Assembly (NCBI RefSeq): GCF_009728995.1
Contig: NZ_VTZW01000006.1
Coordinates: 1 to 64,000 of the forward strand
Length of the DNA stretch: 64,000 bases
DNA from: Streptomonospora sp. PA3
GTDB taxonomy: Bacteria; Actinomycetota; Actinomycetes; Streptosporangiales; Streptosporangiaceae
Direction: 5' to 3'
The position numbers and the translations under genes are program-made. Positions 35,398 through 43,910 of this stretch are shown piece after piece. Numbering within the stretch: position 1 is the stretch's first letter; each line of letters opens with the position of its first letter. The notes under the pieces were generated by a model, which had not been told where the DNA came from, did no database searches, and saw only the letters and a list, made by a program, of their open reading frames with translations.

Positions 35398-35740
35398 TTC
35401 AAGAACGGCGGGGACGCCGTTCCCCAGGAACCCACCGGGCACCACCCCGGGCGGCCACCACCGGGGCTGCGGCAATGGGCGCGTCTCGCGCAGCGCGGTC
35501 GCAGCTTGCCGCCGAGCGCATGCTGCACCTGCCAGGCGGAGCCGCACCACCCGTGGCGGGCCTCCGGCGCAAACGTACACCGTGCACTCGGCGGCAAGCC
35601 GGCGCAGAACAAGTACGTGGCGCGAAGCGCCTCCGTTAGGGGCGGCGGCGGGTGACGGGTGGGATTCGCGCAATCCAGCCCCATTGCCGCAACCCCTGTG
35701 TTCTGTGGTGACCGACTTCCTGACACGACGCAGACGCGCC
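35398..35740 (+). repeat. Dispersed nested-palindrome element, copy B
   Basis: Outer arms GCTGCGGCAATGGG (from 35466) and CCCCATTGCCGCAACC (35679-35694) enclose inner arms near 35504-35520 and 35583-35599 (CTTGCCGCCGAGCG and complement). The segment with CCTCCGTTAGGGGCGG lies to the right of the inner palindrome, as in copy E and unlike copies C and D. The left end begins TTCAAGAACGGCGGGG. The element fills the space between the convergent pstB and pit genes and ends about 20 nt from the pit stop codon. Confidence 0.88.
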
Positions 35741-35759
35741 CCATCATGCCCGCTGCCGG

Positions 35760-36764
35760 TCAGTTCGGCAGGGCCGTGCCGATGAGGACGTAGGCCGCGC
35801 AGGCGATGAGGGCCGCGCCGGGCACCGTGGCCAGCCAGACGGCCACGATGTTGCCTGCCACGCCCCAGCGCACGGCCGAGAGGCGGCGGGTGGCGCCCAC
35901 GCCCACGATCGCCGAGGTGATCATGTGGGTGTTGGAGATGGGCACGTGCCAGATGAACGAGGTCGCGTAGGAGACCGCCGCCACGGTGCTCTCCGCGGCG
36001 AAGCCCCGGGGCGCGTCCAGCTGGATCACCCGCCGGCCCAGGGTCCGCATGATGCGCCAGCCCCCGGTCAGCGTCCCCAGCGCCATGGCGAGGGCGGCGG
36101 CGCAGACCGTCCACAGCGGGACGTCGTAGGTGCTCTGGTAGCCGGTGGCGACCAGGGCGAGCACCACGATCCCCATGGTCTTCTGCGCGTCCTGCAGCCC
36201 GTGGCCCAGCGCCATGGCGGCCGCGGACGCGCTCTGGGCGATCTTGAATCCGCGGGTCATCCGCCGCACGTTGGCCCGGCGGAAGGCCCACATGATCGCC
36301 ACCATCGCCAGGAAGCCGAGCAGCCCGCCGATCACCGGGGAGAGCACCATGGGCAGGGCGACGTCCGTACCCACTCCGCGCCACTGCACGGTGGTCGTCG
36401 AGGCAAGAGCCGCGCCGATCATCCCGCCGATGAGCGCGTGGGAGGACGAGGAGGGCATGCCCGCGTACCACGTGGCCACGTTCCACACGATCGCGCCGAT
36501 CAGCGCCGCCAGCAGCACCGCCACCCCGCCGGGGCCCTCCGGGGGGTTGATGATGTCGCGGCTGATGGTGCGGGCGACGCCCTCCCCGAGGAAGGCGCCG
36601 ATCACGTTCATGCAGGCGGCCATGATCACCGCGGCGCGCGGCCCCAGCGCCCGCGTCGAGACGGCGGTGGCCAGGGAGTTGGGGGCGTCGTGGAAGCCGT
36701 TGGTATAGGCGAAGACCAGCGCGGTGACGACTACCGCGATCAGCGGAGCGGTTTCGAGGGGCAC
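35760..36764 (-). CDS. pit: Low-affinity inorganic phosphate transporter (Pit family)
   Basis: 334 residues with about ten membrane helices. Family motifs are FAYTNGFHDAPNSLATAVSTRAL at the N-terminus and its repeat SNTHMITSAIVGVG near the C-terminus, plus GMPSSSSHALIGGMIG. It imports phosphate, probably with a metal, driven by the proton gradient. A DUF47 gene lies upstream with a 30-nt gap, the usual Pit/PhoU-like pair. It is convergent with the high-affinity pst operon across repeat copy B. Confidence 0.93.
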   Translation of the reverse strand: MPLETAPLIAVVVTALVFAYTNGFHDAPNSLATAVSTRALGPRAAVIMAACMNVIGAFLGEGVARTISRDIINPPEGPGGVAVLLAALIGAIVWNVATWYAGMPSSSSHALIGGMIGAALASTTTVQWRGVGTDVALPMVLSPVIGGLLGFLAMVAIMWAFRRANVRRMTRGFKIAQSASAAAMALGHGLQDAQKTMGIVVLALVATGYQSTYDVPLWTVCAAALAMALGTLTGGWRIMRTLGRRVIQLDAPRGFAAESTVAAVSYATSFIWHVPISNTHMITSAIVGVGATRRLSAVRWGVAGNIVAVWLATVPGAALIACAAYVLIGTALPN

Positions 36765-36794
36765 GTCGCAGCCAAGAGTCGGGGGAGGGAGGTG

Positions 36795-37412
36795 TCAGGA
36801 TTCCTTCACCGCGATGCTCTCGACCGTGTTGGCGACGTGTTCGAAGGCATCGGCGGCGGCCTCCAGCTCCTCGATGACGTCCTTGAGCTTGAGCACGGTG
36901 AGGGCGTCGTAATCTCCGCTGAACAGTTTGGCGAGCAGGCGGCGGTAGATCTGGTCGGCCTGGTTCTCCAGCTGGTTGATCTCGATCCAGTAGCGGGTGA
37001 GGTCCTTCATGGAGCGCAGCCGGGGCATGGCCTCGGCGGTCAGCTCGGCCGCGCGCTCCAGCACCTCGATCTGGTCGATGATGCCCTTGGGGAGGCGGTC
37101 CAGGCTGTAGAGGCCGACCAGGTCGACCGCGGCCTCCATGGAGTCCATGACGTCGTCGAGCGAGGACGCCAGGCGGTAGATGTCCTCGCGGTCGAAGGGG
37201 GTCACGAAGCTCTCGTTGAGTCTCCGCATGATCGCGTGGGTCCGCTCGTCGCCGGCGTGCTCGCAGGCGCGCATCTTCTCGGCGATGGCATCGCGGTCCG
37301 CGCCCTCGCTGATGAGCTCAACCAGCAGGCGCGCGGCGATGACGAGGTTGTTCGCGGAGTCGGCGAACATCTCGAAGTAGCTGTCATCACGCGGGGTCAG
37401 GCGCAGACGCAC
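36795..37412 (-). CDS. DUF47 (PhoU-like) phosphate-transport accessory protein
   Basis: 205 residues, all-helical, with PhoU-like repeats such as MRACEHAGDERTHAIMRRLNESFVTPFDREDIYRLASSLDDVMD. Members regulate or assist the Pit transporter beside them. GTG at 37412 (start of VRLRLTPRDD) is chosen because GGGAG lies 6 nt upstream and Streptomyces homologues begin there. A frame start 16 codons earlier is less likely. It is probably co-transcribed with pit. Confidence 0.9.
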   Translation of the reverse strand: MRLRLTPRDDSYFEMFADSANNLVIAARLLVELISEGADRDAIAEKMRACEHAGDERTHAIMRRLNESFVTPFDREDIYRLASSLDDVMDSMEAAVDLVGLYSLDRLPKGIIDQIEVLERAAELTAEAMPRLRSMKDLTRYWIEINQLENQADQIYRRLLAKLFSGDYDALTVLKLKDVIEELEAAADAFEHVANTVESIAVKES

Positions 37413-37909
37413 ATCAATCTCCCGAAGTGCGGTGATCGTCCTCAGGGATGCTATGGGCACTAATCCGGCAAAAAGGTCACAACCGCACGACAGGCGTGAC
37501 CGCGCGGCGCCCCCGCACCGAGTCCCGGGGGCGTCCCCTCCCTTGTTCTGTTGAACCGCATCAGCGGCTGCGAAAGCCGACGTAGTGGAGCATTCATCCT
37601 ATCCATCCCGCCCCGGCGCACGGCTTGGCGCCGGCTGCGGCCCGGCGGCGGACCCTTGGGGAGCGAACTTCGCGAACGGGATGCGAATCACATCGGGGCG
37701 ATCTCTCACCCCGCTGCCGTACCCCCGCGTCACCGCGCCGGAACGGCGTGTTCACATCCAGGTCGACGTGTCTTCCCCCGACCGACAGTTTCCCCGGGTC
37801 CGCGGGTTTCGGCAAGCTTTCGCCCGCAATGCCCGCCGCCGCAGCCGGTTCCGCGCGTCGGGGGGCGGCCCGGAGCGGGCGGCGCGCGGCGGTGCCTATC
37901 CTCGGACGC
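37413..37909. other. Divergent intergenic region between DUF47 and the sterol-carrier gene
   Basis: About 500 bp without a supported gene. It should hold the DUF47/pit promoter on the minus strand; TTGTGACC and a possible -10 TAGCAT lie at about 37450-37490. At the far end it holds the leaderless promoter of the next gene (TATCCT at 37897-37902). No clear PHO box was seen. Confidence 0.4.
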
Positions 37910-38410
37910 ATGCCGACCAAGCCCACCGCCGCTCAGCGGCGCCGCGCCGCGCTGCGCGCGGGACTCGACGCCCAGCTCGCCGCGCTGGGCGAGGCGCCCT
38001 ACTCCGGCCCCGACCGCCCCGCCCTTCTCCTGCGCGCCTGCGCCGAGGCGGTGCTGCGCGCCCGCGACAGCGGCGCGGCCCCCGAACGCGCCGCGGTGAA
38101 GGCGGCGGTGCGTGGCACGCTGGCCGAACTCGCCGAGCGCGCGCCCGGGCACAGCCTGGAGGTGCGGGTGCCGCCCTACGGCGCCGTGCAGGTTGTCGAA
38201 GGCCCGCGGCACACCCGCGGCACACCGCCCGGGGTCGTCGAGACCGACCCGCTGACCTGGCTCGCCCTGGCCCTGGGCACGGTCTCCTGGCGCGAGGCCG
38301 TGGACGCCCACGCGGTGAGCGCCAGCGGCGCCCGCGCCGACCTCTCGGCGCTGCTGCCGCTGTGGCCGGAGGGCGGTGGACACTCCTCGGTGGGTCAGCG
38401 ACTAAGCTGA
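37910..38410 (+). CDS. Sterol-carrier (SCP2/MDMPI C-terminal) family protein
   Basis: 166 residues. The middle and C-terminal part ([41 protein letters not shown]) matches the small sterol-carrier-family protein found next to purF in many actinobacteria. The ligand is unknown. The ATG at 37910 follows TATCCT by 7 nt, so the mRNA is probably leaderless; longer frames upstream are artefacts. purF starts 5 nt after its stop but has its own promoter-like box inside this gene. Confidence 0.75.
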   Translation: MPTKPTAAQRRRAALRAGLDAQLAALGEAPYSGPDRPALLLRACAEAVLRARDSGAAPERAAVKAAVRGTLAELAERAPGHSLEVRVPPYGAVQVVEGPRHTRGTPPGVVETDPLTWLALALGTVSWREAVDAHAVSASGARADLSALLPLWPEGGGHSSVGQRLS

Positions 38411-38414
38411 AACC

Positions 38415-39890
38415 GTGGCGCAACCCGACGGCCGACTTTCCACGGACCTCGACCCGCACGAGCGCGCACCGCAGGACGCCTGCGGGGTGTTCGGGGTCTG
38501 GGCTCCCGGCGAAGAAGTCAGCAAGCTCACCTATTTCGGCCTCTACGCATTGCAGCACCGCGGCCAGGAGTCCGCGGGCATCGCGCTCAGCGACGGCGAG
38601 CGCATCGTGGTCTACAAGGACATGGGGCTCGTCTCCCAGGTCTTCAACGAGGCCACCCTGGACTCCCTGCAAGGGCACCTGGCCATCGGACACTGCCGCT
38701 ACTCCACCACCGGCTCACCGGTGTGGGAGAACGCGCAGCCGACCTTCTACACCGCACGCGCGGGCGGCCTGGCGCTGGGGCACAACGGCAACCTGATCAA
38801 TACCCCCGAGCTCGCGGCGATGCTGCCCGACGACCGCCGCGGGGCCACCACCGACACCGAGGTGCTCACCGGCCTGCTCGCCGACAACCCCGATCGCAGC
38901 ACCGAGGAGGCGGCCCTGGAGCTGCTGCCCAAGGTGCAGGGCGCCTTCTCGCTCGCCTTCATGGACGAGACCACCCTTTATGCCGCCCGCGACCCCCAGG
39001 GCATCCGCCCGTTCGTGCTGGGCCGGCTGGAGAACGGCTGGGCGGTGGCCAGCGAGACCGCCGCGCTGGACATCGTCGGGGCCACCTACGAGCGCGAGAT
39101 CGAGCCCGGCGAGCTGATCACCGTCGACGAGCGCGGCGTGCGCTCGCAGCGGTTCGCCCCGGCCGCGCCCAAGGGCTGCCTGTTCGAGTACGTCTACCTC
39201 GCCCGGCCCGACACCACCATCGCCGGGCGCAACGTCAACTCCAGCCGCGTGGAGGTGGGCCGCCGCCTGGCCAAGCAGCATCCGGCCGAGGCCGACCTGG
39301 TGATCCCGGTCCCCGAGTCGGGCACGCCCGCGGCGGTGGGCTATGCCGACGGCAGCGGCATCCCCTTCGCCCAGGGCCTGGTGAAGAACTCCTACGTGGG
39401 CCGCACGTTCATCCAGCCCAGTCAGACCCTGCGCCAGCTGGGCATCCGGCTCAAGCTCAACCCGCTGCGCGAGGTCATCGAAGGCCGCCGCCTGGTGGTG
39501 GTCGACGACTCCATCGTCCGCGGCAACACCCAGCGGGCGCTGGTGCGCATGCTGCGGGAGGCCGGAGCCGCCGAGGTGCACGTGCGCATCTCCAGCCCGC
39601 CGGTGATGTGGCCCTGCTACTACGGCGTCGACTTCGCCACCAAGGCCGAGCTGGTCGCGGGCAACCTCTCCACCGAGGAGATCCGCGCCTCCATCGGAGC
39701 CGACTCGCTGGCCTTCATCGATCTGGAGGAGCTCGTTCAGGCGACCGAGGTGCCCAAGGAGCGGCTGTGCCGCGCCTGCTTCGACGGCGTCTACCCCATC
39801 GAGGTCGACGAGGCCGCCCGCGGCAAGTACCTGCTGGAGAAGTCCTGCGGCAACGCCGCCGAGCGGCCGCTGGCGCGCGGTCGGCGCTGA
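38415..39890 (+). CDS. purF: Amidophosphoribosyltransferase
   Basis: 491 residues. It makes phosphoribosylamine from PRPP and glutamine, the first step of purine synthesis. The Ntn-type glutaminase domain begins at Cys23 (DACGVFGVW) after a propeptide. The PRPP site is VVVDDSIVRGNT near residue 355. CPP-like metal-site cysteines appear in the C-terminal SCGN and LCRACFDG segments. GTG at 38415 follows TAAGCT by 6 nt, which suggests a leaderless transcript. purM follows after 80 nt. Confidence 0.97.
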   Translation: MAQPDGRLSTDLDPHERAPQDACGVFGVWAPGEEVSKLTYFGLYALQHRGQESAGIALSDGERIVVYKDMGLVSQVFNEATLDSLQGHLAIGHCRYSTTGSPVWENAQPTFYTARAGGLALGHNGNLINTPELAAMLPDDRRGATTDTEVLTGLLADNPDRSTEEAALELLPKVQGAFSLAFMDETTLYAARDPQGIRPFVLGRLENGWAVASETAALDIVGATYEREIEPGELITVDERGVRSQRFAPAAPKGCLFEYVYLARPDTTIAGRNVNSSRVEVGRRLAKQHPAEADLVIPVPESGTPAAVGYADGSGIPFAQGLVKNSYVGRTFIQPSQTLRQLGIRLKLNPLREVIEGRRLVVVDDSIVRGNTQRALVRMLREAGAAEVHVRISSPPVMWPCYYGVDFATKAELVAGNLSTEEIRASIGADSLAFIDLEELVQATEVPKERLCRACFDGVYPIEVDEAARGKYLLEKSCGNAAERPLARGRR

Positions 39891-39970
39891 CCGCGCCGAC
39901 TCGGGGCCGCCCGGTCGGCGGCCCGAGTGCTCCGCCGCCCACACGAGTGCAACGAGCTGAGAGGTATCGC

Positions 39971-41026
39971 GTGGCAGAGGGTGCCAACACCACGCCGGCT
40001 TATGCGGCCGCCGGCGTCGACATCGAAGCCGGCGACCGCGCGGTCGCGCTGATGAAGGAGCACGTCGCGCGCACCCGCCGCCCGGAGCAGGTCGCCGATC
40101 CCAGCGGCTTCGCCGGGCTGTTCCGCCTCGACACCGCCAAGTACCGCGCGCCCCTGCTGGCCACCTCGACCGACGGCGTGGGCACCAAGGCGCTCATCGC
40201 CCAGCGCTGCGACCGCCACGACACCATCGGCCTGGACCTGGTGGGCATGGTCGTCGACGACCTGGTGGTATGCGGGGCCGAGCCGCTGTTCATGACCGAC
40301 TACATCGCCTGCGGGAAGGTGGTGCCCGAGCGCATCGCCGAACTCGTGGCGGGCATCGCCGAGGGCTGCCGCCAGGCGGGATGCGCGCTCATCGGCGGCG
40401 AGACCGCCGAGCACCCGGGGGCCATGCGGCCCGACGAGTACGATCTGGCCGGCGCCGGGACCGGGATCGTGGAGGAGGACGCGGTGCTGGGACCGCAGCG
40501 GGTCCGCGAGGGCGACGCGGTCATCGCGATGGCCTCCTCGGGCCTGCACTCCAACGGGTACTCGCTGGTGCGCCGGGTCGTCGACGAGGCGGGGCTGCGC
40601 CTGGACGCCCGCGTCGCCGAGTTCGGCGCCGAACTCGGCGAGGAGCTGCTGACGCCCACCCGGATCTACGCAGGTGACTGCCTGGCCCTGGCCGAGGCCG
40701 CCGAGGTGCACGCCTTCGCCCACATCACCGGCGGCGGGCTGGCCGCCAACCTGGCGCGGTCGGTGCCCGAGGGGCTCGACGCCGTCGTCGACCGCGCGAC
40801 CTGGACCCCGCCGGCGGTGTTCTCGTTCGTCTCCGAGCGCGGATCACTCGCGCAGGCCGACATGGAGGCCGCGTTCAACATGGGGGTCGGCATGGCGGCC
40901 GTCGTGCCCGCCGAATCGGCGCAGCGGGCGCTCGACCTGCTGGAGGAGCGCGGCGTGCCCGCCTGGCGCGCGGGCTCGATCGAGGCCGGAAGCGGAACGG
41001 CGCGGTTGGAGGGCGCCTATGCCTGA
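39971..41026 (+). CDS. purM: Phosphoribosylformylglycinamidine cyclo-ligase (AIR synthetase)
   Basis: 351 residues. It closes the imidazole ring with ATP. The N-terminal motif is TSTDGVGTKALIAQ near residue 70. GLDLVGMVVDDLVVCGAEPLFMTDYIA and CALIGGETAEHPGAM follow, and GGGLAANLARSVP is in the C-terminal domain. GTG at 39971 has GAGAGG 6 nt upstream. A strong bidirectional terminator follows at 41059-41102. Confidence 0.97.
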   Translation: MAEGANTTPAYAAAGVDIEAGDRAVALMKEHVARTRRPEQVADPSGFAGLFRLDTAKYRAPLLATSTDGVGTKALIAQRCDRHDTIGLDLVGMVVDDLVVCGAEPLFMTDYIACGKVVPERIAELVAGIAEGCRQAGCALIGGETAEHPGAMRPDEYDLAGAGTGIVEEDAVLGPQRVREGDAVIAMASSGLHSNGYSLVRRVVDEAGLRLDARVAEFGAELGEELLTPTRIYAGDCLALAEAAEVHAFAHITGGGLAANLARSVPEGLDAVVDRATWTPPAVFSFVSERGSLAQADMEAAFNMGVGMAAVVPAESAQRALDLLEERGVPAWRAGSIEAGSGTARLEGAYA

Positions 41027-41058
41027 GGGGGAGCGGCGGAGGCGGACCGAGGCGCAAA

Positions 41059-41102
41059 ACGTAGCCGGTCCGCGCCACCGCGGCGGCGCGAACCGGCTAC
41101 GT
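41059..41102. terminator. Bidirectional terminator between purM and the DUF3073 gene
   Basis: ACGTAGCCGGT and ACCGGCTACGT, extended by CGCGCC/GGCGCG with a single mismatch, form an 18-bp stem with an 8-nt loop. It is flanked by AAAA on the left and TATAA on the right. It can terminate the convergent purM and DUF3073 transcripts. Confidence 0.88.
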
Positions 41103-41187
41103 CTATAAGCACTGCAAGCACAGTATGCGTATCAGCGGGCTCAGCAGACCCGGTCATGCGGATGTCGCAGGTTCCCGATGCGACGGA

Positions 41188-41445
41188 TCAGCGCAGGCTG
41201 TCCGAGCGGTCGGACTCCTCCGCCGGTTTGTCGCCGCTGGGATACTCCTCGGCGAGGTCCGCATAACGGTCGACCAGGTCGTCGTAAGGGTCTTCGTAGG
41301 ACTGGTCCGGCGATTTCGCCGCTGCCCCGTCATCCTCAGCGACACCCAGCTCTGCCCGCAGCTGTTCGAGGTCGGTGTGGCCGGAGTTGTACTTCAGCCT
41401 CCGAGCGACCTTTTGCTGCTTGGCCTTGGCTCGGCCGCGCCCCAT
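41188..41445 (-). CDS. DUF3073 family protein
   Basis: 85 residues. The basic N-terminus MGRGRAKAKQQKVARRLKY followed by an acidic C-terminal half (SYEDPYDDLVDRYADLAEEY) is the DUF3073 pattern. The gene is conserved beside purM and bldC in actinobacteria. The basic half may bind nucleic acid, but the function is unknown. Confidence 0.9.
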   Translation of the reverse strand: MGRGRAKAKQQKVARRLKYNSGHTDLEQLRAELGVAEDDGAAAKSPDQSYEDPYDDLVDRYADLAEEYPSGDKPAEESDRSDSLR

Positions 41446-41814
41446 GGCTCGACCCCCTCAACGATTGGGTTCGGACAAACCCCAGATCACTAGCAAAACC
41501 GCAATGCCGGGCTGACGGCCGTCACCGCACTGACGACAGGCGCCAGCTTACGTACGGATACAACCGTACCCGCTTTGGGCCCTACCTGCCTACGCCGCCC
41601 ATGCCTAACGAGCCGCGCGAGGCGAGCGGTCGGCGGGTCCGGCTGCCCGGGCGTGTCCGCCCGTGCCGCCGCTGTGACGGCTGCCCAGGAGCGCCGGGGT
41701 CCAACCGTGCCCGGAGCCTGCGCCCTCACCGGTGCCAACGCCTCCGCGCGCGAGGGTTGTTCCCGGTTCGCGCCGCGACATGCCGCCTACCTGGATCTGT
41801 GCCACGATGCCTGC

Positions 41815-42729
41815 GTGCTGCCCTACACCGCCTATCTCCGCGTCTACCAGCCCCTCATCGCGTTCTCCAACCGCGAGAAGGCCTACTGGAGGGCCTACGC
41901 CGCGTCGTCGCGGAGGCCCCGGCGCAGCGGGGCGGTTGCGGCCGAGCACAGCGAGAGCCTGCGCCGCCTGGTGGCCACCCCGCCCATCCCGGTCCCCGAA
42001 CGCGAGAGCGGCGACGCCTATGTGCGGCGGCTGGACGGAGAGGTCTACATCTGCCCGTGGCAGACGCGGTTGCGGTCGTGGCTGGGGCTGCGGGACTTCC
42101 GCGCCGAAACCCCGGCGCGGCTGAGCCCCGCCTTCATGCCCGAACCTGTCGCGGCGTCCGCTGAGGAGCGCTTCGAGCAGTGGCGCGAACGCGGCGAACC
42201 CACCCGCACCCAGATCCTCACCAGCACCTGGACCGTGCCGATGTCCTGGTTCGCTCCTTTCGACCCCGAGGAGCGCTGCCTGGTGCTGGGCGGCGCGGAG
42301 CAGCCGGCCGACGCGGCCGAGGCGGCGGCCGAGCAGGGCGCCACGCGCGCCCGCCATCCGGCCGGCGGGCAGGGCGCCGCGCCGCGGACCCTGCTCTATG
42401 TCGCGCGGATGCCCGAGGCCCGGCGCCGGCTGGAGCGCGCCATCGCCGTCCTGCGCGAGCACGTCGGGGAGAGCTCCGCGCTGTCGGCGGCCGAGCGGCT
42501 GGAGGACTGGCTCCTGGGGGTGGCCCACCCCCGCGCGCTGCTGGAGCTGGACTACGGCGGACTCGTGCACCTGGTGGGCGACGAGGAGCTGCGGCGGGAC
42601 CAGTCGGTCGCCGAGGTGGCCGCGGCGCTCAGCGGCCTGGAAACCGGCCAGGAGGAGCTCGCGGCGGCCATGTACCAGCGGGTGACTCAGCGGTGGAAGG
42701 AGATCCAGGCCCTGCAGCACGCCAACTGA
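41815..42729 (+). CDS. Conserved actinobacterial protein of unknown function upstream of bldC
   Basis: 304 residues from the GTG at 41815 (LPYTAYLRVYQPLIAFS). I recognise it only as the protein usually found between DUF3073 and bldC. It is rich in Glu/Arg, has no signal peptide or membrane helix, and shows blocks ILTSTWTVPMSWFAPFDPEER and LLYVARMPEARRRLERAI. The upstream frame to 41575 is open but lacks family resemblance. CACGAT lies 6 nt before the GTG, so a leaderless start is possible. Confidence 0.75.
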   Translation: MLPYTAYLRVYQPLIAFSNREKAYWRAYAASSRRPRRSGAVAAEHSESLRRLVATPPIPVPERESGDAYVRRLDGEVYICPWQTRLRSWLGLRDFRAETPARLSPAFMPEPVAASAEERFEQWRERGEPTRTQILTSTWTVPMSWFAPFDPEERCLVLGGAEQPADAAEAAAEQGATRARHPAGGQGAAPRTLLYVARMPEARRRLERAIAVLREHVGESSALSAAERLEDWLLGVAHPRALLELDYGGLVHLVGDEELRRDQSVAEVAAALSGLETGQEELAAAMYQRVTQRWKEIQALQHAN

Positions 42730-43415
42730 GGGTCACGGGCCGGTCGGCGCCGGTCACGTCGCTCACGCGCGCCTCAGGGGCCCGCCGCCACGCCGGGCGC
42801 CAACCTGGCGGCCAGGTTTCTCACCCAGTGCGGTCGGTCTATCGCTTTCTGACAGGCGGATATGTCAGGACGAGGTTCACAGTCGACATCAACATTGACG
42901 AAACTGGGCATACCAGTGCATAGAGATCGACATAGACTGTGTCGAGCCGGTCACACACTGCACTCTGCGTAACCGGAAACCCGGGGCACACCGAGGATGT
43001 ACGTGACAGGGGAGAGCCGTCGATGAGAGAAGACACGTACCTCGACTGCGCCGCCCGCACCCGTGAAAGACCTGGCCACGACCGGGGCGCCGACACCTGC
43101 CAGGCGCCGCGCTGCGGGTTTCAGTCCGACCCTCTGTAGCACTTCCGGTTCACCGGATCGAGAAAAACAGGGCCGGAGAACGAAGTTTTGACCGAATACG
43201 CCACATGCCACTAAACGTGTCGCTAGAATCACTCAGCGTGACGCGGCCCATGGGCGGCTTTGGGACCTCCCATCCGACAAAGTCGCGGTAAGTGGTCGCG
43301 TAATCACCTCGGGTGATGCCAATATAGACCTACGAGGGCAATATTGGACATCCGGGCCAAGTGCCAGGATAAGGCTCAGGATCGGCACACAGATCCAGGA
43401 GGAGAGGCCGTACAC
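42730..43415 (+). promoter_or_regulatory. Long AT-richer leader and promoter region of bldC
   Basis: 686 bp without a firm gene and with lower GC than its surroundings. Candidate elements are TTGACG near 42893 with CATAGA 18 bp downstream, TCGACA-n7-TGTCGA palindromic arms near 42928-42946, TTGACC at 43188-43193, and a good -10 TAGAAT at 43224-43229. The real transcription starts cannot be chosen by eye. A short open frame (43023-43139) lies inside. Confidence 0.5.
43023..43139 (+). CDS. Possible 38-residue Cys-containing peptide upstream of bldC
   Basis: ATG at 43023 is preceded by GGGGAG at a usable distance. It would encode MREDTYLDCAARTRERPGHD followed by 18 residues with two more Cys, ending SDPL. 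No family is recognised. It may be a leader peptide or chance frame in the bldC upstream region. Confidence 0.25.
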   Translation: MREDTYLDCAARTRERPGHDRGADTCQAPRCGFQSDPL

Positions 43416-43619
43416 ATGTCAACTCGCACGCCCGAGGCGGAGCCCCTGTTGACCCCTGCCGAGGTCGCCACCATGTTCCGCGTGGACCCCAAGACCGTCA
43501 CACGCTGGGCGAAGGCGGGCAAGCTGACCTCGATTCGGACCCTGGGTGGCCACCGCCGCTACCGCGAGACCGAGGTCCGCGCTCTGCTGGCCGGCATCCC
43601 CAACCAGCGCACGGAGTGA
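43416..43619 (+). CDS. bldC: BldC, MerR-like developmental DNA-binding protein
   Basis: 67 residues, the normal length. Nearly the whole protein is the winged HTH: LLTPAEVATMFRVDPKTVTRWAKAGKLTSIRTLGGHRRY. It is almost identical to Streptomyces BldC, which binds head-to-tail oligomer sites and holds back sporulation. AGGAGG lies upstream of the ATG at 43416. The presence of bldC suggests differentiation, though the family also occurs in non-sporulating actinobacteria. Confidence 0.97.
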   Translation: MSTRTPEAEPLLTPAEVATMFRVDPKTVTRWAKAGKLTSIRTLGGHRRYRETEVRALLAGIPNQRTE

Positions 43620-43684
43620 TCTCCCCCGGCTTGTGCCGTATCCGGGGGGATCGACCGGGGGGCTCAGCGCTCCTCGGAGACTGA

Positions 43685-43709
43685 GGGCGGGCCGCTGCGC
43701 GGCCCGCCC
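43685..43709 (+). terminator. Terminator of bldC
   Basis: GGGCGGGCCGC and GCGGCCCGCCC form a perfect 11-bp stem with a TGC loop, followed by TT, 65 nt after the bldC stop. Confidence 0.85.
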
Positions 43710-43910
43710 TTCGCATGCGCGGTGCACGCTCGGGCCCGCACGTCGCCCGCGTCGTCCCCGCTGTTCAGGGGTGGGGGAGCTTTGCCGCCGCACTGGAGCT
43801 GTCGGTATGTTCTCGGATGAACCGGAGGTCGCCGATCCGCGCCGCCGCACCGTCGCGAAGGCGCGGCGGCGGCGTTCCGAGCCATGAGGGGGGCGGAGGG
43901 AGTGAAGGAC

